In this document: piece by piece, positions 1 through 6,106 of the stretch | How positions within the stretch are numbered: the stretch's first letter is position 1 | How the letters are laid out: each line of letters starts with the position of its first letter | Assembly: GCA_946479225.1 (NCBI GenBank) | Contig: CAMLFI010000045.1 | Span: forward strand, 1-10,965 | Reading direction: 5' to 3' | DNA from: an uncultured Mucilaginibacter sp. | GTDB lineage: Bacteria; Bacteroidota; Bacteroidia; Sphingobacteriales; Sphingobacteriaceae | DNA length: 10,965 nucleotides | Program-made: the position numbers and the translations under genes | The notes under the pieces: model-generated | Told to the model about the DNA's origin: nothing | Seen by the model: the letters and a program-made list of their open reading frames with translations, nothing else | The model's database searches: none

Positions 1-944
1 ACGCCTATAGCGTATGATACCTGTACCAACACCTCGCTGCAAACGCCTGCAGCAACCAGGTTTTTAGCAATATGGCGAGTAGCGTAAGCAGCAGAGCGGT
101 CAACCTTTGAAGGGTCTTTGCCAGAAAATGCACCACCACCATGCGCGCCTTTGCCGCCGTAAGTATCCACAATGATTTTACGACCGGTTAAGCCGGTATC
201 GCCGTGGGGGCCACCAATAACAAATTTACCGGTTGGGTTAATGTGATATTTAATATCGCTGTTAAAAAAGTGAGCGTATTTTGGATATTTGGCTTTTACC
301 CTTGGGATAAGAATAGAGATAATATCCTGACTGATCTTGGCCAGCATAGCTTTTTCTTCATCAAAATCATCATGCTGGGTAGATATTACAATTGCATCTA
401 TACGGGTAGGCTGGTTATTGTCATCATACTCCAACGTAACCTGAGACTTTGCATCAGGACGAAGGTATTTAATGTCAGAATTTTCGCGACGAATGGCTGC
501 CAGCTCAATTAATAAAGCATGGGCAATATCCAATGCCAGCGGCATATAGTTGTCGGTCTCGATAGTAGCATAGCCAAACATCATACCTTGATCGCCGGCA
601 CCTTGCTCTTCTTTCGCCTTACGGTCAACACCCTGGTTAATATCAGGAGATTGCTCGTGTATTGCTGATAGTACACCGCAAGAGCTGCCATCAAACATAT
701 ACTCACCTTTGGTGTAGCCAATTTTGTTGATAACCTCGCGCGCTATTCTTTGTACGTCAAGATATGCTTTGGATTTTACTTCGCCGGCTAATATAACCTG
801 ACCGGTAGTTACTAAAGTTTCGCAGGCTACTTTTGATTCGGGGTCGAAAGCAAGAAAATTGTCGATCAAGGCATCCGAGATTTGGTCGGCAACTTTATCA
901 GGATGACCCTCTGATACCGACTCTGACGTAAATAAATAAGGCAT
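1..944 (-). CDS. metK: S-adenosylmethionine synthetase (methionine adenosyltransferase), 3' end outside window
   Basis: Cytosolic enzyme that makes S-adenosylmethionine from methionine and ATP, releasing phosphate and pyrophosphate. The leftward frame begins [20 protein letters not shown] and stays open for 314 codons to the window edge. Visible family motifs are GHPDK (residues 13-17, with the catalytic His14 and metal-binding Asp16), [12 protein letters not shown] (115-126) and the glycine-rich [17 protein letters not shown] (268-284). Bacterial MetK is usually about 385-420 residues, so roughly the last 70-100 residues are missing. The ATG at 944-942 fits the family N-terminus exactly. The gene is transcribed away from the lipid-kinase gene, with a 223-bp divergent spacer carrying a predicted promoter and a SAM-II-like riboswitch, which implies feedback control by its product. 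Confidence 0.98.
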   Translation of the reverse strand, partial: MPYLFTSESVSEGHPDKVADQISDALIDNFLAFDPESKVACETLVTTGQVILAGEVKSKAYLDVQRIAREVINKIGYTKGEYMFDGSSCGVLSAIHEQSPDINQGVDRKAKEEQGAGDQGMMFGYATIETDNYMPLALDIAHALLIELAAIRRENSDIKYLRPDAKSQVTLEYDDNNQPTRIDAIVISTQHDDFDEEKAMLAKISQDIISILIPRVKAKYPKYAHFFNSDIKYHINPTGKFVIGGPHGDTGLTGRKIIVDTYGGKGAHGGGAFSGKDPSKVDRSAAYATRHIAKNLVAAGVCSEVLVQVSYAIG

Positions 945-1013
945 ATTATAAATTAAATAAATTAAGACAGTAAAATACCGGTTGAGAGAGTTGCAATTGA
1001 ACTAAGTAAAGAA

Positions 1014-1092
1014 GCTTGATTAGCACTTTTTTACGTGGTTGCAATCAGACTCGCGGTAAAAATTATACCGGGTAGCTAAATCAGTCCACCAT
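1014..1092 (-). ncRNA. SAM-II-type riboswitch with extended loop, metK leader
   Basis: Read on the minus strand, this leader has the SAM-II pseudoknot layout. P1 is GTGG (1089-1086) with CCAC (1038-1035). The P1 loop opens with the conserved-looking CTGATTT (1084-1078). The P2 pseudoknot strand TGATTGC (1047-1041) pairs with the 3' tail GC-T-AATCA (1024-1017), seven pairs around a bulged T. The classical metX SAM-II aptamer shows the same order, with TTGC pairing GC-T-AA. The linker between P1 and the tail is A-rich (1034-1027), as in SAM-II. Unusually, the loop is lengthened by a separate hairpin, CGGTA (1070-1066) with TACCG (1058-1054). The position upstream of metK, starting just after a predicted promoter, supports SAM sensing. 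The assignment is by eye; no covariance model was run. Alternatives are a SAM-I/IV-like variant or another metK leader RNA. Confidence 0.72.
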
Positions 1093-1100
1093 CAACTGGG

Positions 1101-1108
1101 CAAAAATA
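1101..1108 (-). promoter_or_regulatory. Predicted metK promoter, -7 element
   Basis: The minus strand reads TATTTTTG here, an exact match to the Bacteroidota -7 consensus TAnnTTTG. Transcription would start around 1094-1098, so the mRNA 5' end falls just before the first riboswitch stem at 1089, which supports both calls. No good -33 TTG lies at the usual 19-21 bp spacing; the nearest TTTG (1125-1122) is 13 bp away. Confidence 0.5.
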
Positions 1109-1139
1109 AAACAATTTTTCACAAAGCAGAAAATACAAT

Positions 1140-1147
1140 TACTTTTG
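1140..1147 (+). promoter_or_regulatory. Predicted promoter of the lipid-kinase gene, -7 element
   Basis: TACTTTTG matches the Bacteroidota -7 consensus TAnnTTTG exactly, and a T-rich stretch (1115-1119) lies about 20 bp upstream as a weak -33. The predicted start at about 1150-1154 leaves a leader of only about 15 nt before the TTG codon at 1168. It faces away from the metK promoter, with roughly 30 bp between the two -7 elements. Confidence 0.5.
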
Positions 1148-1167
1148 GCACCTTAATTAATAGGTAG

Positions 1168-2055
1168 TTGAAAAAGAAAGCATTATTTATCATAAATCCG
1201 ATATCGGGAGGGAAGAAGAAGGACAATGTGCCCGGACAGATAGAAAAGCATCTGGATAAAACTTTGTTTGAGGCTACTATTATATTTACGACAGGCGTGG
1301 CACATGCCAGCAAGGTAGCAACAGACGCTGTAGGAAAATACGACCTTGTTGTTGCAGTGGGTGGAGATGGTACTGTTAACGAAACAGCATCGGGTTTGGT
1401 GGGTAGTGGTTTAACGCTGGGTATAATCCCCTGTGGATCAGGAAACGGATTAGCGCGTTTTTTAGGGATCCCCATGGGTATTGAAGAATCAATAAAAACA
1501 TTAAATAAACTTCAGGTTGAAGCAATTGATTCGGCCGAAGCTAACGGTCACCCATTTTTTAATATAGCCGGAATGGGTTTCGACGCGCATATAGGCCAGG
1601 TTTTCGCGGGAGGAAAAAAGCGGGGTTTTTTCAGCTATGTAAAATCATCGCTTGCAGAAATTATAAATTATAAGTCGCATACATACTATTTAAATATTGA
1701 TGGCGTTAATTACACTCGTAAAGCGTTTATTTTAAGCATTGCCAATTCATCGCAGTACGGTAATAACGCGCATATATCACCAAAGGCTTCGGTGCAGGAT
1801 GGTTCGCTTGATGTGTGTATAGTAAAGCCATTCCCATTGTACCGTTTTCCTGAGATGGTTTTACGTATGTTTACTAAAACAGCCGATAGTTCAGGTTTTG
1901 TGGAGATAATAAAGGGACAGCATATAGAAGTTAAACGAGATGAGGCAGGGCCCATGCATTTGGATGGCGAACCGGCAAAAATGGAAGCGAAGGTAGATAT
2001 AACAATAAAGCCGGCTACTTTAAAAGTAATTGTTGGCGATACTTTTAAGAGTTAA
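1168..2055 (+). CDS. Diacylglycerol kinase family lipid kinase (YegS/BmrU/DgkB type)
   Basis: Soluble or peripheral ATP-dependent lipid kinase of 295 residues, a usual length for this family; the likely substrate is diacylglycerol or a related lipid at the inner membrane, but the exact lipid cannot be read from sequence. Motifs: NPISGG (residues 10-15) and GGDGTVNE (65-72) in the N-terminal nucleotide-binding half, GSGNGLAR (90-97), GMGFDA (135-140), then DGSLDV (211-216) and LDGE (265-268) in the C-terminal beta-rich half. The start is TTG at 1168: an in-frame TAG lies directly before it, and the next in-frame ATG would remove the NPxSG motif. It probably forms a two-gene unit with the SUI1 gene 9 nt downstream. 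Confidence 0.93.
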   Translation: MKKKALFIINPISGGKKKDNVPGQIEKHLDKTLFEATIIFTTGVAHASKVATDAVGKYDLVVAVGGDGTVNETASGLVGSGLTLGIIPCGSGNGLARFLGIPMGIEESIKTLNKLQVEAIDSAEANGHPFFNIAGMGFDAHIGQVFAGGKKRGFFSYVKSSLAEIINYKSHTYYLNIDGVNYTRKAFILSIANSSQYGNNAHISPKASVQDGSLDVCIVKPFPLYRFPEMVLRMFTKTADSSGFVEIIKGQHIEVKRDEAGPMHLDGEPAKMEAKVDITIKPATLKVIVGDTFKS

Positions 2056-2064
2056 GCACACTAT

Positions 2065-2406
2065 ATGTCAAAAAAATTAAACAGTTTTTCAGGCCTGGTG
2101 TACTCAACCGACCCGGATTTTAATAATAACCAACCACAGGCGGAAGCAGATGCGGTTACGCCACCACGCCAACAAAATTTGAAGATATACCTGGATAGAA
2201 AAGGCGGGGGCAAAATGGTTACTGCTATTACAGGGTTTATAGGAAAAGCAGCCGAGATGGAAGAATTGGGTAAGAAACTCAAAACTAAATGCGGGGTAGG
2301 AGGTTCTGTTAAAGATGGAGAGATACTGATACAGGGCGATTTTCGCGATAAAATCCTGGCTATGTTATTGGCAGAGGGTTTTAAAGTAAAAAAGGCAGGC
2401 GGATAA
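2065..2406 (+). CDS. SUI1/eIF1 family translation initiation factor (YciH-like)
   Basis: Small cytosolic protein of 113 residues. The first 38 residues are variable and polar, and the SUI1/eIF1 fold follows at about 39-110. Recognisable segments are [16 protein letters not shown] (43-58) and [18 protein letters not shown] (75-92), both typical of eIF1 and bacterial YciH. Family members bind the small ribosomal subunit and affect start-site fidelity; bacterial YciH is not essential and its physiological role is debated. The ATG at 2065 lies 9 nt after the lipid-kinase stop codon, so the two genes are likely co-transcribed. No strong terminator follows; only a weak AT hairpin is present at 2463-2482. 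Confidence 0.92.
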   Translation: MSKKLNSFSGLVYSTDPDFNNNQPQAEADAVTPPRQQNLKIYLDRKGGGKMVTAITGFIGKAAEMEELGKKLKTKCGVGGSVKDGEILIQGDFRDKILAMLLAEGFKVKKAGG

Positions 2407-2488
2407 GTGCCAGTATATGTTGCAATTACGCATTAAAAAAAAATTGTATCAGAAATAATAAAATAACTATTTATTTAGTTATACTTGT

Positions 2489-2501
2489 AATGATTATCAT
2501 T
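2489..2501. promoter_or_regulatory. Fur-box-like palindrome
   Basis: AATGATTATCATT is a perfect 6-1-6 palindrome and differs from the core of the classical Fur box (AATGATAATCATT) only at the central base; the outer three bases on each side do not match. It lies upstream of a TonB-ExbBD operon, a classic Fur target, but 331 bp before the best predicted exbB -7 element and 412 bp before the exbB start. A weak -7-like TATACTTG (2480-2487, one mismatch) sits immediately upstream of it, so it could instead control another transcript starting here. Confidence 0.4.
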
Positions 2502-2831
2502 GCGCAACCAATTAAACCAATTTATAAACGTATTGCAGTGGTTATTATTTAAAACCTGAACGTTTGTGCCGGAATGCTGTATTTGAGGAAAGTTTATCTT
2601 TTATCATACATGGTTTAAGTAGCAAACACGAAAGTTTAACTATAACAGTATAATTACATAAAATATGTAAAGTATTGTTTGCGATTATAAAAAATAATGG
2701 GTTTCATTGTAAAAGATTGTTTAATACAAAGATTTATAGCTGTCTGCGTTTAATAAAACGGCGGCAAAGGTTCTTATTATTAAATAATTGTTAAAGAATA
2801 ACAAAAGAGTTTTTTTATTTCATTAAAAGTT

Positions 2832-2839
2832 TAATTTTG
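2832..2839 (+). promoter_or_regulatory. Predicted exbB operon promoter, -7 element
   Basis: TAATTTTG is an exact match to TAnnTTTG. The implied start near 2842-2846 gives a leader of about 67-70 nt, very A-rich before the ATG at 2913. The upstream -33 position holds only a T-run (2810-2816) and no clear TTTG. Confidence 0.5.
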
Positions 2840-2912
2840 TTATCCGCTAAAAAAAAGCACGTTAAATTAAAAACATAAACAAAAACTAAAATCAAAACTA
2901 AAATTTAAAGTA

Positions 2913-3746
2913 ATGGCAAACGCACCAACAAAACCAACTACTACTGCTAAAAAAGAAAGCTCAAGCAAAAGCAGCATTTTTGCAAGCCTGACCATTCCAA
3001 TTTGTCTTGCTGTGGCAATTATAATATTCGTATTTATATTAGGTGATCCAAGTCATTACAAAGGGGGAGATGTGGTTGACGGCGAGCCAACAGACATCTA
3101 TGGAACTGTACACAAAGGTGGTTTCTTAGTACCACTGGGTATGTCTTACATCTTAATGGTTATCGTATTCTCTATTGAAAGGTTTATCGTTATCGGTAAA
3201 GCTTCAGGTACCAGCAACGTTGATGCTTTTGTTAGAAAAATACAAGGTTTCCTTAACTCAGGTAACATTGATGCCGCTTCAAGCGAGTGCGACAAACAAA
3301 AAGGTTCTGTTGCTAACGTAATCAAATCTGGTCTTAAAAAATATCGCGAAATGGAGTTGGAAGCTACATTAGATGTTGATCAAAAAACATTAGCTATCCA
3401 AAAAGACATTGAAGAAGCTACCTCATTGGAAATGCCAATGTTAGAGCAAAACCTAACTATCATAGCTACATTGGTATCTATCGGTACATTAACAGGTTTG
3501 TTAGGAACAGTAATTGGTATGATCAAGGCCTTCGCCGAGTTATCAGGTTCTGGTAACAACACTTCAAAATTATCAGCAGCTATCTCTGAAGCACTTGTAA
3601 ACACTGCAATGGGTATCACAACATCAACTGTATCTATCGTAATGTACAACTTGTTCACTTCAAAAATTGATGGTTTAACTTACGCAATTGACGAAACAGG
3701 ATTCAGCATTGTACAAACATTTGCTGCATCGCATAAAAACAAATAA
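2913..3746 (+). CDS. exbB: ExbB/TolQ/MotA-family proton channel subunit
   Basis: Inner-membrane subunit that forms, with ExbD, the proton-driven motor energising TonB. The 277-residue protein has a polar Thr/Lys/Ser N-terminal tail (1-20), then hydrophobic segments at about 21-43, 71-94, 181-207 and 221-250. The last two carry the family signature, including LVSIGTLTGLLGTVIGM in the third and ALVNTAMGITTSTVSIVMYN in the fourth. The cytoplasmic region between helices 2 and 3 (about 95-180) is charged. Bacteroidota ExbB often has an extra N-terminal helix compared with the three helices of E. coli ExbB, which fits the length here. It leads the cluster and is followed by a strong intercistronic hairpin before exbD1, which may help make more ExbB than ExbD. 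Its codon use looks more biased toward C-ending Asn/Ile codons than that of later genes, suggesting high expression. Confidence 0.95.
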   Translation: MANAPTKPTTTAKKESSSKSSIFASLTIPICLAVAIIIFVFILGDPSHYKGGDVVDGEPTDIYGTVHKGGFLVPLGMSYILMVIVFSIERFIVIGKASGTSNVDAFVRKIQGFLNSGNIDAASSECDKQKGSVANVIKSGLKKYREMELEATLDVDQKTLAIQKDIEEATSLEMPMLEQNLTIIATLVSIGTLTGLLGTVIGMIKAFAELSGSGNNTSKLSAAISEALVNTAMGITTSTVSIVMYNLFTSKIDGLTYAIDETGFSIVQTFAASHKNK

Positions 3747-3763
3747 ATTTTAGTGTTTGCCTA

Positions 3764-3792
3764 ATATCCGGCTCCTAAAAAGAGCCGGATAT
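3764..3792 (+). terminator. 11-bp intercistronic hairpin between exbB and exbD1 (attenuator or mRNA-stability element)
   Basis: ATATCCGGCTC (3764-3774) pairs perfectly with GAGCCGGATAT (3782-3792) around a 7-nt loop. It lies 18 nt after the exbB stop and 43 nt before exbD1. There is no U-tract after the stem (the sequence continues ATAAACCG), so it is not a textbook terminator. It may block 3' exonucleases or allow partial read-through, favouring exbB message over downstream genes. Confidence 0.6.
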
Positions 3793-3834
3793 ATAAACCG
3801 ATTATTTAAACACTAAATATTAAAAAATTAGATT

Positions 3835-4449
3835 ATGCCCAGAGTAAAAGTCCCAAGAAAGAGTACAGCAATTGACATGACCGCCATGTGCGACGTAGCG
3901 TTTCTTTTGCTTACATTCTTCATATTGTCGGCAAAACCAAAAACTCAGGACCCGATTACAGCTATAGTGCCAGCTGCCGCATCGGAAGTAATGCTTCCTG
4001 AAACTGATTTTGCCGCAATTATAGTTGGCCAGGGAAAAGTATTTTATAATATTGAAGGTGCCGACCTGAGAATGGAAACTTTAAAGGCAATGGGGGAAAA
4101 ATATGGAATTGCCTTCACGCCTGAAGAAGTAAATGCTTTTGGTAATACAGAATCATTTGGTGTGCCTATTGTACAGTTAAAGCAATTGCTGGCTGTACCG
4201 ATTGCAGACCGAGGAAATGTCAAACAAGTAGGTATTCCTGTTGACACAACAGACAACAATGAATTGTACAATTGGGTTAAAGAAACCCGTAAGGCCGATG
4301 TGGCGCTACATAATGCTGTACTAACCGTTGCCATTAAAGGCGATAGCAAGGAAGAATACCCCAAAATTGCCGATATTATAAAAACCCTGCAAAAACAGGA
4401 AGTGAACAAATTCAGTTTAATTACATCACTTAGAAAAGTGCAAAAATAA
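3835..4449 (+). CDS. exbD1: ExbD/TolR-family energy-transducing subunit, first copy
   Basis: Single-helix inner-membrane protein that couples proton flow through ExbB to TonB. The N-terminus MPRVKVPRKSTAIDMTAMCD leads into one transmembrane helix (about 19-33). Asp20 in the DMTAMCD motif corresponds to the essential proton-carrying Asp25 of E. coli ExbD, so the protein should be active. The rest is a periplasmic domain. At 204 residues it is clearly longer than E. coli ExbD (141), with an inserted stretch at about 100-150 around FGVPIVQLKQLLAV. The second ExbD gene starts 6 nt after its stop, so the two are translated from one message. The symbol reflects gene order only. Confidence 0.93.
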   Translation: MPRVKVPRKSTAIDMTAMCDVAFLLLTFFILSAKPKTQDPITAIVPAAASEVMLPETDFAAIIVGQGKVFYNIEGADLRMETLKAMGEKYGIAFTPEEVNAFGNTESFGVPIVQLKQLLAVPIADRGNVKQVGIPVDTTDNNELYNWVKETRKADVALHNAVLTVAIKGDSKEEYPKIADIIKTLQKQEVNKFSLITSLRKVQK

Positions 4450-4455
4450 AAAGAT

Positions 4456-4998
4456 ATGGCAGAATTAGATACCTCCGGCGGGGGTAAAAAAGGCGGCGGG
4501 AAGGTAAGAAGTAAAAAAGCATCAACACGTGTGGACTTAACAGCCATGGTGGATTTGGCTTTCTTACTTATAACTTTCTTCATCCTTACTACTACCCTCC
4601 AAAAGCCTAAGGCTATGGACCTTACCATGCCTGATAAACAGGACGACAATAAAAAGGTGGAATTGGATGTAGCTGAAAGCCGTACAATGACCATTTTGGT
4701 TGGAAAAGACAACAAAGTGGAATGGTATATTGGCCAGCCTGCTAAACCGATTGCAGGCCCAACCGTTGATGGCTTTGGCAGAAACGGACTACGTAAAACT
4801 TTACTTGAGAAATCCGCTGAAGTTAAAAGGACGCAAGGCAAAGACATGATCGTTATAGTAAAGCCAAGCAGTAAGTCTACTTACGAGAACGTTGTGAGTG
4901 TTATGGACGAATTAAACATCGTAGGTAACCAGATCAGAGCGATACAGGATATTACGCAAGACGAAATTGGATTGCTGCAAAGAGATGGATTATATTAA
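4456..4998 (+). CDS. exbD2: ExbD/TolR-family energy-transducing subunit, second copy
   Basis: Second ExbD-type protein, 180 residues. A Gly/Lys-rich cytoplasmic tail (GGGKKGGGK, residues 8-16) precedes RVDLTAMVD, whose Asp33 is the counterpart of the essential ExbD Asp. One transmembrane helix follows (about 34-47, AFLLITFFILTTTL), then a periplasmic domain ending near residue 180. It differs greatly from ExbD1 outside the helix, so the pair is an old divergence rather than a recent duplication; a mixed ExbD1/ExbD2 dimer inside the ExbB pore is possible. The A-rich stretch before ATG 4456 is the only candidate ribosome-binding context. tonB starts 48 nt downstream. Confidence 0.93.
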   Translation: MAELDTSGGGKKGGGKVRSKKASTRVDLTAMVDLAFLLITFFILTTTLQKPKAMDLTMPDKQDDNKKVELDVAESRTMTILVGKDNKVEWYIGQPAKPIAGPTVDGFGRNGLRKTLLEKSAEVKRTQGKDMIVIVKPSSKSTYENVVSVMDELNIVGNQIRAIQDITQDEIGLLQRDGLY

Positions 4999-5046
4999 AA
5001 TATAATTTAAATAAAATATAAACGTTAAAAATTAAAACTCGGAACC

Positions 5047-5871
5047 ATGCTGGGATCTAAATTAGACATATTAAAGCAGGAGTGGATCGACGTTGTTTTT
5101 ACCGGGCGTAACAAGGCATACGGAGCATATGAGCTTAGAAAAGCTAATCCGCGCAATACTAACCGCGCATTAGCGTTCGGCATAGTATTTTTCGTACTTG
5201 TTATATCCATGAAAACGATCATCAACATGATTGATGGATTCATTCCGAAGGCTGATGAGAAGGTTAAAATGACTGATGTTATTTTAGCCCCGCCGCCGCC
5301 TGAAGAGCAGAAAAAAGTACCACCTCCGCCACCACCGGAGCCACCAAAACCAAAAGTAGATCAGGTAAAGTTCCCTCCTTTGGTTGTGAAGCCTGACGTT
5401 GAGGTAAAAGAAGATCCACCTACGCAGGAGGAACTTAAGGTAGCCGATCCTGGTCCTAAAGATCAGAAAGGTGACCCTAATGCCGAGATCCGTATTGATG
5501 AGCCGGTAGGTAATTCAGATATTAAACAGGTTACTGAAGACGAAAACAAGATTTTCGTTTCGGTTGAGTCGTCACCGGAGTTTCCGGGTGGAGCTGCAGC
5601 CTTTACTAAGTATCTGGAGAAAAATATCAAATACCCTGGTGTTGACAGAGAGAATAATGTGCAGGGTAAAGTTTTCATTCAGTTCGTAGTTGAAAAGGAC
5701 GGAAGTTTGACAGATATTAACGCTCAACGTGGACCAAGCGAAACTTTGAAAGAGGAAGCTATTCGTATATTAAGGAAATCACCAAAGTGGAAACCTGGCG
5801 TTCAAAATGGCCGGCCGGTGCGTGTGCAGTACACCGTTCCGATCAACTTTACGCTGGGCTCTGAAGAGTAG
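5047..5871 (+). CDS. tonB: TonB energy transducer
   Basis: Periplasm-spanning protein that passes ExbB-ExbD energy to outer-membrane TonB-dependent receptors. Of 274 residues, 1-40 are cytoplasmic with the Bacteroidota-type motif GRNKAYGAYELRK (20-32). One membrane helix lies at about 41-58. The proline-rich spacer begins at 82 (APPPPEEQKK, VPPPPPPEPPKPK) and runs to about 140, rigid enough to reach across the periplasm. The C-terminal TonB domain (about 178-270) shows EFPGG (178-182), KYP (195-197), GKVFIQFVVEKDGS (207-220), PKWKPG (246-251) and VPINF (264-268). The long cytoplasmic N-terminus, absent in E. coli TonB, is normal for this phylum. The start at 5047 fits family N-termini. Confidence 0.96.
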   Translation: MLGSKLDILKQEWIDVVFTGRNKAYGAYELRKANPRNTNRALAFGIVFFVLVISMKTIINMIDGFIPKADEKVKMTDVILAPPPPEEQKKVPPPPPPEPPKPKVDQVKFPPLVVKPDVEVKEDPPTQEELKVADPGPKDQKGDPNAEIRIDEPVGNSDIKQVTEDENKIFVSVESSPEFPGGAAAFTKYLEKNIKYPGVDRENNVQGKVFIQFVVEKDGSLTDINAQRGPSETLKEEAIRILRKSPKWKPGVQNGRPVRVQYTVPINFTLGSEE

Positions 5872-5875
5872 TGTA

Positions 5876-6106
5876 ATGCCAATAAAATTTGATAGTAGGC
5901 AAAAATCGCTCAAAAGGCGGTTTTTGCTTATTTTAGGAGCTATAACAGCGCTTTGTGTTTTGGGCCTTGGCCTGATGATAATTTTTTGGAAGGCAATGCT
6001 ACCGCAGCTTACGGGATTTCAAAGAACAGGATTTGGCGTTCTTATTATGATATACGCTGTATTACGATTTTCACGTTTGTTAAAGAAGGATCCTGATGAA
6101 GTTTAG
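5876..6106 (+). CDS. Small two-helix membrane protein of unknown function
   Basis: A 76-residue protein starting MPIKFDSRQKSLKRRF. A basic N-terminus (8-15) precedes two hydrophobic segments at about 15-38 and 50-68, and it ends in the charged tail KKDPDEV, so both ends are probably cytoplasmic. I chose the ATG at 5876, 4 nt after the tonB stop, rather than an upstream in-frame ATG at 5807 that lies inside tonB. Its last 11 nt overlap the start of the PstS-like gene, indicating tight, probably coupled translation. I recognise no domain. The position suggests an accessory of the TonB complex or of the following lipoprotein, but this is inference. Confidence 0.75.
   Translation: MPIKFDSRQKSLKRRFLLILGAITALCVLGLGLMIIFWKAMLPQLTGFQRTGFGVLIMIYAVLRFSRLLKKDPDEV

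Larger units (their letters stand above)
2407..2912 (+). other. 506-bp AT-rich intergenic region upstream of exbB
   Basis: I find no credible protein gene or tRNA here. The longest small frames are about 20 codons or less (for example 2490-2552) and lack family features. The contents are a weak AT hairpin (ATAACTA at 2463-2469 with TAGTTAT at 2476-2482) that may mark the end of the upstream unit, a Fur-box-like palindrome (2489-2501), a predicted exbB -7 element (2832-2839) and an imperfect 12-nt tandem repeat of AAAACTAAAATC (2882-2905) just before exbB. The leader is A-rich with no Shine-Dalgarno, as is usual in Bacteroidota. Confidence 0.7.

Noticed and set aside
204..512. Open frame of 102 codons on the plus strand
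   Set aside because: It lies antisense to the clearly conserved metK coding sequence and its protein has no recognisable features.
1014..1092. SAM-I (S-box) riboswitch in the metK leader
   Set aside because: GCAACC and GTGCTAAT resemble the S-box core at first sight, but the four-way junction and closing P1 cannot be formed, while the SAM-II pseudoknot fits all segments.
2490..2552. 20-codon small ORF upstream of exbB
   Set aside because: Its start overlaps the Fur-like palindrome; it has no ribosome-binding context, no conserved feature and is short enough to be chance.
2882..2905. Tandem AAAACTAAAATC repeat as a CRISPR or microsatellite signal
   Set aside because: Only two imperfect 12-nt units occur in an A-rich leader; this is ordinary low-complexity sequence before a Bacteroidota start codon.
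4044..4847. 267-codon open frame on the minus strand
   Set aside because: It spans both exbD genes in antisense, and those are unmistakable family members; the product is low-complexity Ser/Leu/Phe-rich, as expected of a shadow frame.
5807..5875. Upstream start for the small membrane protein
   Set aside because: This extension lies inside the conserved TonB C-terminal domain; the ATG at 5876, just after the tonB stop, is much more likely.
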